Positions 49,139 through 61,500 of a stretch of DNA of 64,000 nucleotides are shown one piece after another (the first letter of the stretch is position 1; each line of letters starts with the position of its first letter). Below the pieces are notes generated by a model, which searched no databases, had not been told where the DNA came from, and saw only the letters and a list, made by a program, of their open reading frames with translations. Source of the DNA: Pelecanus crispus (lineage: Eukaryota > Chordata > Aves > Pelecaniformes > Pelecanidae); NCBI RefSeq assembly GCF_030463565.1, contig NC_134653.1, positions 28,209,150 to 28,273,149 on the forward strand, read 5' to 3'. Made by a program: the position numbers and the translations under genes.

Positions 49139-49312
49139 TGATTCCTAGTTTTTACTTTCATTAAAAAATAATCCAGCCACCAAGCCAGGAAACATGCAAT
49201 TGGTACTCTATCCTTAATTGGTTTAGTGGTGGACTTGGTAGTGTTAGGTTAATGGGTGGACTGGATGATCCTAAAGGTTTTTTCCAACCTAAACGATTCT
49301 ATGATTCTCTGA
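49130..49312 (+). repeat. Direct repeat, copy 2 (contains a CR1 tail)
   Basis: Second copy of the block at 48200-48396. The shared non-CR1 core AATAATCCAGCCACCAAGCC shows this is a duplication of one composite segment, not two independent CR1 insertions. It ends with CR1 octamer units ATTCTATG and a variant. Confidence 0.85.
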
Positions 49313-49356
49313 TGTTGCTTTTTAATCCCTGACTCACAATCTGCGCTGGATCCAGC

Positions 49357-49454
49357 GGCGTGCTGAAGGCGGCGGGACGAGGCGACCCTCCCCGACCGGC
49401 GACCACCGTCGCCGGTCGGGGAGGGTCGCCTCGTCCCGCCGCCTTCAGCACGCC
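49357..49454. repeat. Perfect inverted repeat, 47-bp arms, 4-nt loop
   Basis: The arm at 49357-49403 is the exact reverse complement of 49408-49454, with CACC between. The arms are GC-rich (start GGCGTGCTGAAGG, inner end CCGACCGGCGAC). It lies directly after the CR1 cluster and about 100 bases before the first likely ATG of the THADA-like gene. It would form a very stable hairpin. Because long-read or amplification fold-backs create such structures, an assembly artefact must be considered. Confidence 0.95.
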
Positions 49455-49557
49455 CAGCGCTGCCAGGAGCTTCCACCACCCCCGGAGCCTGCCCAGCTGG
49501 CCGGGGGGGACAGCGCTAGGGGGGGCCGCTGAGCCGGCAGGAGCAGGGCCGAGCTCT

Positions 49558-52500
49558 ATGGTGGTGGCTTCGCCGGCCATGGGAGCCGAGCGGGAGGCGC
49601 GGGCCTGCGCTGCCTTCTACGGGGCGCTGGGCATCGCTCAGCCGGTGCTCTCCTGCCTGAGCTGCCTGCGGCAATTCGCGGGGTAAGAGGATGGGCCCCG
49701 GGGCAAGGAGCACCCGGCAGCCCCCGGCCACGGCTCCGTGTCCGCCTCCCCCCCCCCCCCCCCCAACCCCGGGAATCCGCCGGCGCGGATCTCGGCGTCC
49801 CCCGGGTGTGGGTACCCGGTGCGGGTCCCCCGAGCATCCCCCCGGGGGCGGGTCGGGAGGTGGGGAAGGCTTAGCTTGCCCCCCGGCAGGGGGACAGAGC
49901 CACCCGCACTTGCCATCATCCCCTTCCAGCCCGCTCTGCAGCAGCAGAGCAGCAAGATTTTGGGATTTTTGGGCCCTCCTGCCCCCCCCCCAGGCTTGCG
50001 TTTGCCAGAAGCGGCTGGGTTGTGGACTCTGAGGAGTTCCCTTCCCTCGCCCCCCCCCGCCCCGCCATGCAATGCTGAGTGCAGTTGGGAGAGAGGAGCA
50101 TCCCAAGCCGCGGCACCCCAACCCTAACCCCTATCAAGCCAGGGCACCTCTACCCCAATCCAAATCAAGCTAGGGCACCCCAACTCTAATCCCCACCAAG
50201 CCAGAGCACCCCCACCCTAATCCAAATCGAGCTGGGGTACCCCTACTCCAATCCACACTGAACTGGGGCACCCCAATCCTAATCCCCACCAAGATGGGGT
50301 ATCCACACCCCAAACCCCATCAAGCCAGGCTATCCTCACCCCCATCCCTGTCCCATTTCAGGAGTACTGCCAAGAGATGCAAAGACAAGCACCTGGAGGA
50401 GGCTCTCCTGCTGTCGCGGGCGCTGAGTGAGGGTCTGCAGGCGCTGGGCGAGGCAGAGGCACGGCCCCTGCTCCGCTGCATCCTGGCTTTCCAGATGGAG
50501 GCAACCGGCAGCTCCAGCTCCTTCCAGAAACTGGAACAGGTCTGTAATGCAACCGGCTGGGCTGCAGCTTCAGAGCTCTATTAGCCACGAGTGTAAGCGA
50601 TGGTCTTGCCTGGCTCTGCCTGCTGCCGGCACAGCCCCAGCACGGTGCATCCTTACCGGCAAAGGGGCCACGGTGATGCCACAGAGCTCCCCTAAAAGGC
50701 ATTGCAGCTGGTATCTCTCGGGGGTCCAGGCAGACTGGCTGATTCGGGGTGTCTCTCGGCAGATCGTGACCCAGCTGGCGGTGGGGAAAGAAGCCCTGCT
50801 AGCCCAGGAGGTGGGCGCGCTGCTGGCTGGCCTGGCGCCGCAGGGAGAGGTGAGAGCACCCCGGTTGTGTGGTAGCACTGGCTTTCACAGGGGCTTGGCC
50901 AGAGCCCATGTGCGACAGGAACGTCCTGGTTTGAGCTGCCTGGGGTCCTTTGCTTCTCTTCCCACCTTGCTGGGGGCTCCCCCTTGCTTGCAGCCAGCAA
51001 CACATGGCTGCCCCTCACACCAGCCCTTTGCTTATTGCTGGGACAGCTTCTGGCACAGGCAGGACCCTCCTGCCCGAGGCACTGAGCCCCAGCATGTCGT
51101 CACACAGGACAAACTGTCCTTCTGCCTCCGCAGGTGCTGTCTCCTGGGGACCTTCAGTCAGGTCAGTCTCTGCTCCTTCCCCTCTGGGGGCTTCTCCCAG
51201 CCCACACCACCAACGTATGGGACACCTCTTGCCCACCCAGACCGAGTTCTCTGCGCTCGTGGGAGGGAGAGCAGGGATCAGCCAGATCTGTGGGATTTCT
51301 GCAGAGGTCCCAGCAGCACCCAATGGCTCTGCCCACCTGCCTGAGGCAGCTGGAAACTGGACAAGCCAAAGCAACCCCTGCATCCCAGCCCCATTCTTAC
51401 CCCACATACTGGCAGCACAGACCTTGGTTTAACCGGGAGCAGGGCTGGCTGCGGGCACAGTGCCAGGAGGGCCGGGGACTGATGGTGTCCCCTTGCCCGC
51501 AGTGTGCATGTTCATGGAGGAGAGCAGCCTGGGCAGACAGCACTGGCGGCAGAACCTGGCCCCGCTGCTGCAGCGCCTGGCCACCACCTTGCGCTGGGTG
51601 CTGCAGAGCCAGCCTGCGCCCGGCAGCACGTGGGGCTGCCTGGCTGTCAAGGTAAGAGTTGAGTTTCGGACGAGGCGGGAAGGATCAGCCCCTGCAAGGA
51701 CAGGGACATGCTGGAGCCCCCTTCCAGCCAGGCACTGGCAGCGATGTCCAGGAGGGATTGTGGCACACAGCGCCATTTCGAATGGCTGTCCCAGGGGAAT
51801 CGCTGCTTTTTGAGAGGTGAGGGATGCTGACAGCCATGCCCGCGGCCCCCATCCCTTCTCCTCCAGGCCTGCCTCCAGCTCTTCCAGGCACTGCCGAAGG
51901 ACGTGGCCCCTCTAGTGTGGAGCACGGCGGGGAAGAGCGAAGCCCTGCAGAGCCTCTTGGGGCTGCTGCTGGAGGTGGTTTGGGGGAAGGTGCGTACAGC
52001 CCTGGGGAGGGATGGTGCTGCCTGTCCTGAGGGCCAGAGCGCTGCCATCCTTCACGGTTGCTTTCCCCATTCCCTTCCCCAAGGGGAGCCTGCAGAGGCA
52101 GCCCCAACACCTGGGGTGTCCGAGGGACCCTGCGTAGTTGCCCGCGTGGGCATGGAGGGAGGGTTAAATGGGGTCTGCTTTTCAAATGGTGTTTTGAGCT
52201 GTGCCTTTGCCTCCCCTGCGAGTTCAGGCCCTGAACAAGGACACGCGGCTGCTGGCGGGTACGGCCCTGAGCATGCTGGTGAACACGGCCCCCCAGCCTG
52301 AGCATGGGGCCAGCGCCGTGCTGGCCCTCTTCCAGCTCCCCGACCGAGGTGTGTGCTCTGTCCCAAGCCAGGGATGGCCCCTGGAGATAGGGACCGGCAT
52401 GTTTGGGTGCAAGGGGACAGAGGCCAGTGCCACTCATCAGCAGTCCAAGCTGGACTCTGCTGCCATGTCCCGCTCTTGGGGTGCAGGAGCCCCAGCTGCC

Positions 52501-55500
52501 ACCGGCCACCTCCTGCAGTCACTCTGGGATGAGCCAGGGCAGTCCACTCTCAGAGCAGCATTTCGGTTTGCCATCTTCCTGCCATCTAATGCAGCCATTT
52601 CCAACCAGGCACAGGGGAGCTGAAGTTTGGGGAGCTGGTGGTAGAGGCCCCCCCCATCCTGGAGCCAGACGGGCTAGAGAAGCTGGTGCTCACCAGAGGT
52701 TTGCTGACGTGCTGCAAGACGGACATCCTCAGCTGCCAGCTGGAGAGCTTCACCCACAAGGTAGGAGAGCACAAGCCCCGCGGCCAGGGATTTGGAGAGC
52801 ACCTTGTGCAGGGCTGGCAGCTACCGGTAGGGGCTGTGGATCCCCGGGGGACGTAGCCAGGCTGCACTGCTCCACACCAGCAGCTCCACACACCCTGCTG
52901 AGCACGGTGCTTTAGCCAGGAGCTTGCTTTTTCCAAAGACATCTTAGCAGAGATTTCCCTCTCCTGGGGATGGTGAGAAGCCAGGTGGTGCCAAAAGTAG
53001 CCGCCACACAAGTGAAGCGGCAGCAGCATTCACCCCCCGGGCGGAACGCAGCCTCCAGCTCTGCCCATCTGCAGCGTCTTTCCATCCTCAAGAGCTGAGG
53101 ACTTCCAGACAGGGAGTGAAAGCTAGGTTTAAGCTGCTGTAAGAGCAGGAAAACCATGCAGTGCTCTCACATGTCTTATCGTGGGGTTTTCTCACCCTGG
53201 AAAGCCCGTGCCTGCCCGCTCCCTGAGCCAATGTGCTCCCGCAGGCCTGCCTGCTGCTGGACGTGGTCTTTCCCACTGTGTGTGCCCTGACCAAGGAGCA
53301 GAAGGACTGCCGCTACTACTGCTTCCAAGGTAGGAGACGATGACCCTGCCATGGCGGGGGCGTTTTGAAGGATTCACTGCGCTCATGATACACGGAGCCC
53401 CCATGGCACTTCATCTTCTCCTGGGGAAGATGCTTTTCTGGATCTTGGTGGCTGGTTTGGAAAGTGCGATTAATATCTGCTCCAGCCTGATGGACACTAA
53501 CCTTCTCAGGCTCTTGTGTATCTAATGGGCAAACGGCTCCCCTTGCCCACGGGGTCCTTAAGCCCAGCAGTCTGCAACAGCTCTGACGCATGCAAGTGTC
53601 TCGGGCAAGGGCTGCAGCGGTGCTCTCTACTTTTGCAGCCTGCGCCCTGTGGCTGCAGCGCCTGCAGGAGAGCCTGCCTGCCATCTGGCACCTGACGGGG
53701 ACCCACATCCTGGCCCAGGACACCGAGCTCCTCCAGCAGCTCACCCAGCTGGTGTGGGACAACGCCGAGACCCTGGTAAGGCTGGGGTGCTGAAAGCCCA
53801 TGCCATGGCAGCCAGACACAGCCCTTCCTTCACCTGGCTTAGCTGCCCTTCCCCTGCCCATAACACACCCCTGCCTGTTTCGGCTCAATCAAGCAAATAC
53901 AACCCCTTTGCCTGCAGCTGCCTTCCTCGGGCAGGGCAGGGGCACCCATGCTGCAGAGGCCGAGGCACTTGTCACACACGGCCTCTGCAGGGCCATGTCC
54001 CAGTGCTTTGCCTTCTGCACGCAGCACCCATGGGTGCAGTCCCAGCTGGTCCACGCCCTGGCTCATGGGCCATCCCCAGCTCCTAACCTTGTGGTTACCA
54101 GCCAGTACCGAAAGTCCACGGCCACGGGAAAGCAAAGGGTCTTTCCTGAAGTAGTGAGACAGGAGGGGGACCCCAGCCTAACTTCTCCTGCTTGCCGTTT
54201 TTCTCCCCCCAGGTGGAAGGGGTGTCCGAGTTCATCCACAGCTCCTTCCGACTGCTCCTGGAGATCTACCACCTTGAGTGCCAGCACTTCCAGGACCAGG
54301 AGAGACCCCTCTACCAGCAGATGCTGCAGAGGGTGATCTCGATGCCGTGGCAAATCAGAGCCAGATATGTGCCCCTGTGTGCCATCGTCCCCTATATGGG
54401 CAGCCAGCAGGTCAGGAATGTTGGGGGACAGGGAGGCTCGGTTCTGGCTGGCGCTGCTGCCAGGGTGGCACAGCCTCTGTCTGCTGCCTGTCACCTTCCC
54501 CTGCCCAGCTCAGCTTTCCAGCCAGAGGGGCCATTTTAGCATCACCCAAGGGGTAGTATCCGTGGTGGGGTAGTGAGCTGCAGCAACAGTGATAAACCCT
54601 GGGGGACTTCCAGTGGGGAGGGAAGCTTTGCCTGTTGATGCCCACCAAAATCTGACCAAAAGCAGCTTGGGATACCAGAGATGCTCAGCGTCATGGGTGA
54701 CCACAGTGTGGTCTGTACCCAGATCTGTCCCCTGCCATACACAGCCTTCAGCCTGGCAGGAAGATGAGGGTCGTCTGCCTTTCTCCCAGGTGCTGGATGC
54801 CTACCCGGACCTGCCGCAGCACCTCCTGAGCTGCCTCGCCACCAACCACCTGTGTCCCGCAGCTGCCGAGGTCTACAAGGCCCTGGTGCGGCAGCAGTGC
54901 GCCGAGTGGCAGGGTGGGCAGCCGGGTGCGGAGGTGGCTTTGGTGGAGCAGTGGGTGCTGCGCTGGCTGCCCCTGCTCTCCCAGGCGCTCCGCTCCCCCC
55001 TGCCCATCCTGCAGAGCAACACTGCCAACCACCTCCTCGCCTGGACCCTGCGGCAGCTCCCGGCTGCCCAGGCACCACTGGCCACCCAGTTCAGTGGATG
55101 GGACACGGCATCGCTCCGGGCTTGGGTCTTGCTGCTGAAGGTGCAGAAGAGCGTGGCAGGGGCCCTGCCGCTGCAGGGCGAGGCACTGGAGCGGCTCACC
55201 TGCTGCCTAGGTGCCCGCGAGGAGGGCATTCGGCTGGCAGCGCTGGGTCTCCTCTGCTGCAGCCCCAGCACCAACGAGCCCCTCTCGAGCACCGAGGTGC
55301 GGCTGCTGCGGGAGTTCCTGCCCTTCAACCTCAACTGCGACTCCTCCTCATTCCGGCAGCTGCTGCAGGCAGCAGTGAGGAAGGCGCTGGTCCGGCTGCG
55401 GGACAGCTCGCTGGCCCAGCTTCGAGGGAAGGTGCCCCGAGGCACCGAGCCGGGCAAGGGAGCAGGGCAGCTCGCCCAGGCAGTAGGTGAGGCAGCTGAC

Positions 55501-58500
55501 CTGGCACCTCCACCGCAGTCCCTGGGGGAATTGGGAGTGGATGCCCAGCCCAGCATCACTTGCTGCCACGCTCTCTCCCCACAGGCTTTGTGGAGTGGCT
55601 CCTGCAGCTCAGCATCGCCTCACTCAGCCCGGGCTCCAACTACCAGAGGAAGAAGACAGCTCTGCTCCTCCTGGCCGCTGTTTTGGAGACCTGCACGGAC
55701 ACCTGGAGCCCCGACAAGAAGAAAGGCCAGCCCCCGCGTGAGTACGGGCAGCCCGCCTAGAGCATCCCACCTTGGCTGTGGGGGTGCTCCCTGCCGGCCC
55801 CAGCCCACCGCCCCTTGTTCCCACCACAGGGACCATGGCCACGCTGCTTAGCTATGCCAGGCAGAGCGGCTGCTGGGACTTCTTCTCTCAGCCCAATTTG
55901 TTGGCGCTGCTGAGCTGCTTGCAGGACAGCACTAATGAGGTGATCCTTACTGGTTGTAAAGCCACCTGCCTCGGCCCCGAGTGGGCTCAGAGGGGAAGGG
56001 TGGTGGGCTTCCCCTCCTGCCCTGCCCCAGCTGCTTTCCCCTCCATCTTGTGTCCCAATTCCCCCCACCTCTCCTGTCTTGACAGATCAGAGACTTGGCC
56101 TCAGAGCTGCTTGTCCACTACTTCCCAGCCACGTTCCCCGAGCCCATTGCCCTCGCTCTCTTCCAGCTGGCCCAGGATGCCCTGGGCAGCCCACGAGTGC
56201 AGGAGGCTGAAGCCGGAGCCGTGCTGATGAAGACCATCCTGCAGAAGTATGAGCTCCCAGCCTCCCCCTCCCCACAGTGGCACAGCAGCCCCCGAGAGCA
56301 CATCGGCAGCACCGGTGTCTCGCCAGAGGCTGTGTTTACAACTCAGGGCAGCGATGGCTTGGGTTTGAAATAGCCTTGCAGTGGGGAGCTGGGTAGGGTT
56401 GGGGGTGCAGGACCTCAAGCCGGGGGAGGAAGGAGCCACAACAGCATGAGTTGGGCAGAAAACTCCCTCATCCTCACGGCAGCCTTTGCTCCTTCCCCCA
56501 GGTCAGACAGCGGCACCATGAAGAGCCTGGCCCTGGAGGCCGAAGCAGCCCCCACGCTGCCCAACCGAGGCCTCTGCTTCGCTCAGCACCTTCTCCACAT
56601 GCTGCAAGCCCAGTATGCTGCGGCGTGCCGGGACCTGCTGCAGGCAGCAGCCACTGCACCGATGCACGGTACATCCCCAGCCTGGCAGGGCAGCAAGCAG
56701 CTCCCGTGGCAGGGCTCCTCCCCAGGAGCTTGGAGCAGGCAGGAATTGTATAGGCAGGACTGAGGCCACAACTCAGTGCTGATGCCACATCCTTGCCTCA
56801 GTTTCCCTGTCTTGCTGCTCCACCTGCCCAGCGTGCCCTTCACCTAGGGGCCCTGCTTGCTCCCCTGCTCATGAGCCATTTCAGCAGCAGGCTCAGGCAG
56901 GAGAGCGGGGGCTGCGCTGGCAACCGCTGTGACTGGGGGTGGGTGTTTGTGCAGGAGCCATCACAGCCCTGCGGAGGTGCCTGCTCCAGGTGCCGGAGGT
57001 GGCCGCCTCCATGCGGGCAGCGGAGTCAGTGCAGAGCTGGCAGGAGCTCCTCACCTGCCTGGTGACCACAGCAAGAGACATCACTTCCTTCCTCCTGGGC
57101 ACTCTGCAGAGCCAGCAAGGCCCCGGCGCTGATGAACAAGGTGAGCGTGTCCAGCCCTGGGAACCACTGACACCTCCATCACAGCCATCCTTGACCCAGC
57201 AGTCCTCCAGCCTGTGGGGAAGGCAGTTGCTTTGCACTCACTGCCTCTAGCAGGGGACAGCAGTGGGGCCAGGCAGGGAAGGTTGGCCCAGGAGTGAGAG
57301 GTCCAGAGGAGGACACCCAGTTAAGGATGCTCCAGGTGTTGGGCAGAGGACCCTGGAAACACAGGAGCAGAACAGCTAGTGCCTGGTGTTGGGTCCCTTT
57401 CTCAACTGCACATGAGAACAGCAGCAAAAGTAGAGGCAAAAAAACTTCCAGAAGCAGCGAGGCACTGGCCAGATTGAATTTGCTGTGAGAGCAGGGGCTG
57501 GCAGAGCCCTTGCAGCAATGGCTCAGAAAGAGCAGTGGGGCAAAGCACAACTGCAGTCCTGAGCAGAACACGTTGCAGGACAGGAGCCACTGCCATTTGT
57601 GCAGACTCTGAACAGGGGACAGCAGATACCCCACCCCCCAGCAGCAGCATTCCCCTCACTCTGCCCCACACAGCCCCACTCAGACCAGGCTTCTTCCTTT
57701 CACAGCTGCTGCCCCATCGTTTGCAGACATGGGGAATGCCATCGGCTCCCTCATCATGCTGGGGAAAGGCCAGGGGCAGCAGGAGGACGAGGACTCAGTC
57801 CTGCTGTCAGAAGAGCACAGCCTGATCCTGACCTGCTGCTGGGTATCAGTGAAGGTAGGCACCCCTCCCCACAGCACCAGGGAGGGGGACACCCCAGCAC
57901 AGCACCCACCGCCCACCCCACCCCAGCAGCTGGGTTCTCCAGCTGCCCTTGGGGCACTTATCCTCCCTGGGGACAAAGAAGGGGGATCTCTGCCCTTACC
58001 TTGGAGCTGCCACAGGCCATCCTCACCCTCTGCCAGAGAAGATGCAACCACCACCCTCCCCAAAAGCAGCCACCTCCCTGCCTGCCCTTATGCAGCCCAG
58101 CTGGTTCCCAGGCACTGACAGACTCCAGCTGCAGCAGAGCCAGGCTCCCTGGCTTGCAGCCCTGTGACTGCCCGTCATGGCTCCTTTCCGACAGCCACCC
58201 ATCCCGGCTTCTCCTCTCCGGTGGCTGCCTGGAAAAAGGCCATCTTTGCCATGCGTGCCTTGAATCTGTCTGGGAAACCACCGTGCTGCTGAGCCTGCGT
58301 GTGCTCATGGGCATCCCACCGGCCATGCTGCCTGACAGCACCAGCAACCAAGAGCACCCGTGCTGGGGGGGCGACGGCAGCGCTCGCTGTGCTCCCCTGC
58401 GGCAGCGCTGGCGGGGCAGGACAGGAACGGGGCACGACAAGAACAGGGCAGCCCCACTGCCAGTCCCCGTGACCTTCTGCTTCTTCCCAGGAGATAGGAC

Positions 58501-61500
58501 TGCTCTTGGGGGGCTTGGTCGAGCTGCTGCTGGCCCCAGCGCTGCCGGTCGGATTGGGGCCCCTCCTGTCACTCCCCACCCTGCAGACAGCCGCAAGGGT
58601 GTTCCAGGAAATCCTGCTGCGGTGCCGGCACTGGGTAAGACCGTGTCCCCCCTGGGGTAGCTTGGCCCCTCGCCCCCCCTCTGGCCCCATCCCTGCCCCA
58701 GGCCAACAGCTGGGGGCTCTCGCCAGCATGCCGGGAGGCCAAGTGTAACAGGGCAGCACCTGCTCTGGAGCAGGACACAGGACATGTCTGGGATCCTGGT
58801 GTCAAACCCTGTCATGTCCCCACACCATCATGTCTTCCTGCTTTCTCCTTCCCCTTTGCAAAGAGGTTTCTGGGGGTTGGGGTGGCTGGTGGGTGCAGCC
58901 TTGGGGGTGTGGAGGGCCTGACCTAGGGCCTCTGCCCTAGGGAGCAGTGGAGGGCTGCAGTATGGGCTTCACCAAATTTTGCGCCACTCTGTTGAACCAC
59001 CCGGACACGGAGCTGCAGGCAATCCCACAGACCATGCTGGAGCAGGTACCACACTTGTTCTGTCCCACATTCCCCCTGTGCCCTGGGGAGGCCCAGGGCC
59101 ATGTCCCTGTGTCCCCCCACCCTGGGGGTAGCACCCGCCTGGCAGCTGGGATGCTGCAGTGTGGGGTTGGTGCAGCCGGTGCCCTCCCCTGCAGAGCAGC
59201 TGCAGGCTCCAGCCAGCAGGTTTCCAGCCATATCTTGGGTGGGTTTGTTCCTCAGGGCTTAGAAGCACTGAGCGGACCCCGGAGCAGCTCTATCACGCGC
59301 CGCGCTGCCGGCTTCCCTATGCTCTTCCTCTGCATCGTCAGTGGGGAGGCCCCGGCGCAGGCACGGCCGCTGCTGACTCGCTGCGTCCAGACACTGCTGG
59401 CCTTGGCCACCACGGCCCTGCCGCAGGACTGGGACCAGACCCTCGACCTCCCACAGGTGAGCATGGCAGGCACTGAGCTCCTGGCTGCTGTAGCCCATTT
59501 GGGGACAGGGTGATCTGCACAAGGTCCCCTAAAGGGACCCAAGCCGGGTACCCCAGCACAAGGCTGTGCTACTGCAGAGACCTTGGGGTGAGCAAAAAAT
59601 GGCAGCCCTGGCTCTGCTGCCCATCCCAGCAGCCCGAGAGCTGATGGCCCCTTGGCTCCCCCATCTCTTCCCACCATCTTCCCTCTGCACGGGAGCGTGA
59701 GCCCCCTCCCCACACAGTGCTGCTGAGCCCTGCGCGCTCTCCCCAGGTGTGTGCCTTCCATGTGCTGCAGACGCTGGTCCGTGGCGCAGGGCTGGGTGGC
59801 GCGCTGCTGCGGCACGCCACGCCAATGGTGGCCCTGGCGCTGCGGGGCCTGGGCTCACCATGCTGGGCCATGAGGAACGCGGCCATCCAGCTCTTCAGTA
59901 AGTACCGAGGGGGAGAGGTCAGAGATCCCTGCGGGACCAATGCAGCCCCCGGGGTTCGAAGCCTGGCCGGGGCGAAGTGTGGTGGGCTGGGCAGGGGTAG
60001 AGGAGACCTGACGCTGCTTTCTGCTCTGTCCCTGCAGGTGCCCTCACATCCCGGCTGCTGGGCCAGCAGCGGAGCCGTGGGGAGGGCTGCCCGGCGGAGG
60101 GGGTGAGCCTGCAAGCCTTCCTGGGGCAGCACCCCCAGCTGGGCGCCGTGCTGCTGGGGGAGCTGGGGGAGGCCACTGGGCCCGCGCTGGGGGGGCCCCG
60201 CCTGCACCCTGCACTCCATGCCATCCTCACCCTCCTGGCCCAGCTGCAGCCCGGTGCCGACGATGGCCCCAGCAGGTGAGGGGACAGCAGGGATGCTCTG
60301 CCCCTGCCAAGGGTTCCTGCAGCCAGAGGTGGTCCTGCAGTGCTGGGGCTGGCCCTGGCTCTCGGGGGGGTTTTGCTCTGGCTGGAGCATCACCGCACAG
60401 TGCCCTTTTTGCTCCACAGCCCCTCTGCTCGCTTCCTGGAGCCGCTGCTGGGGCTGGCAGGGAGCCCCATCTACGCCGTGCGAGCGATGGCCGCCAAGGC
60501 GCTGGTGCCGGTCGTCCCGCCGCCCCGGCGCCAGGGGCTCCTCCTGCAGCTGGCCCGGCAGCTCCCCACTGCACCCGGACTGGTCCGCTCACACAACACC
60601 ATCCACGGGCGCCTGCTGCAGATGCGGGCACTGCTGGCCCCCGCCCCGGGCACCAGTGGGTGAGTGGTCGCAAGCCAGCCCACTGCCCCGGTAGTTGCTC
60701 TGTGCCGAAATGCAGCTTTTTGGCTGAAAAGCAGCACCCGCCCTTGTGCTGTGGACCCCATGGTGAGGCTCCACATCTCTCCGCAGGCTGTCGGCCGAGG
60801 CACTGCGCCCCGTGGCTCTGCAGCTGGAGGTGCGGGGCTGGTTGCTCACCCCTGCCCAGCGCTGCCCACTTGTCCGTGACACCTTCCTCCAGGTCCTCGC
60901 CCTCCTGCCTGCATCCCTTAGCCACAGCTTCACCCGGAGCATCCGCGACACTGTCAGCACTGAGCTGGGCAGCCTCTCGGCAGGTGGAAAGCTAGGATGT
61001 GCCGAGCTGCAGGTACCACTTGCTGCCGGGAAAATCACAGCCGTGGCCTCCCTGATGGCGAGGCCAGCAGTGGGAGGTGGGGACCCCTGTGCTCAGGAAG
61101 GCACACACCACACTTGAGGCCGAGTGTTGGAAAGGGGATCCTGGTTTTCCTCCAGGTGGGCTCGGCCATCCTCCACCAAACCATGGCCTGCTTCATGTGC
61201 AGCGAGGCAGCCCGCTGGCAGACAGCGAGCAGATTGGTGCCGTCTGCTCACTTGTCCGTCAGCCGAATCCTGACATCCAGCTTGCCGTCCTGAACTGGGT
61301 GATCACCGGGGAGGGAGGAACATGCAAGGAGCTGGAGAAGGCTCTCAGGCTGACGCTGCTGGTATGACAAGGCTCAAAAGTCACCGAGTAAAGCAGAGGG
61401 TCCCCCACGCACCATGCAGACAGGATGCTGGGTGCTCACTGAGAAGCATGGTGCTCCCTGGGCAGAAGGAGCACGGGTGCGGGGTGCTTGCCCAATTGTG

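Noticed and set aside
57599-58660. 353-codon plus-strand frame within the THADA-like gene
   Set aside because: It runs through two introns and in the wrong frame relative to the phase-consistent exons 57706-57854 and 58491-58634.
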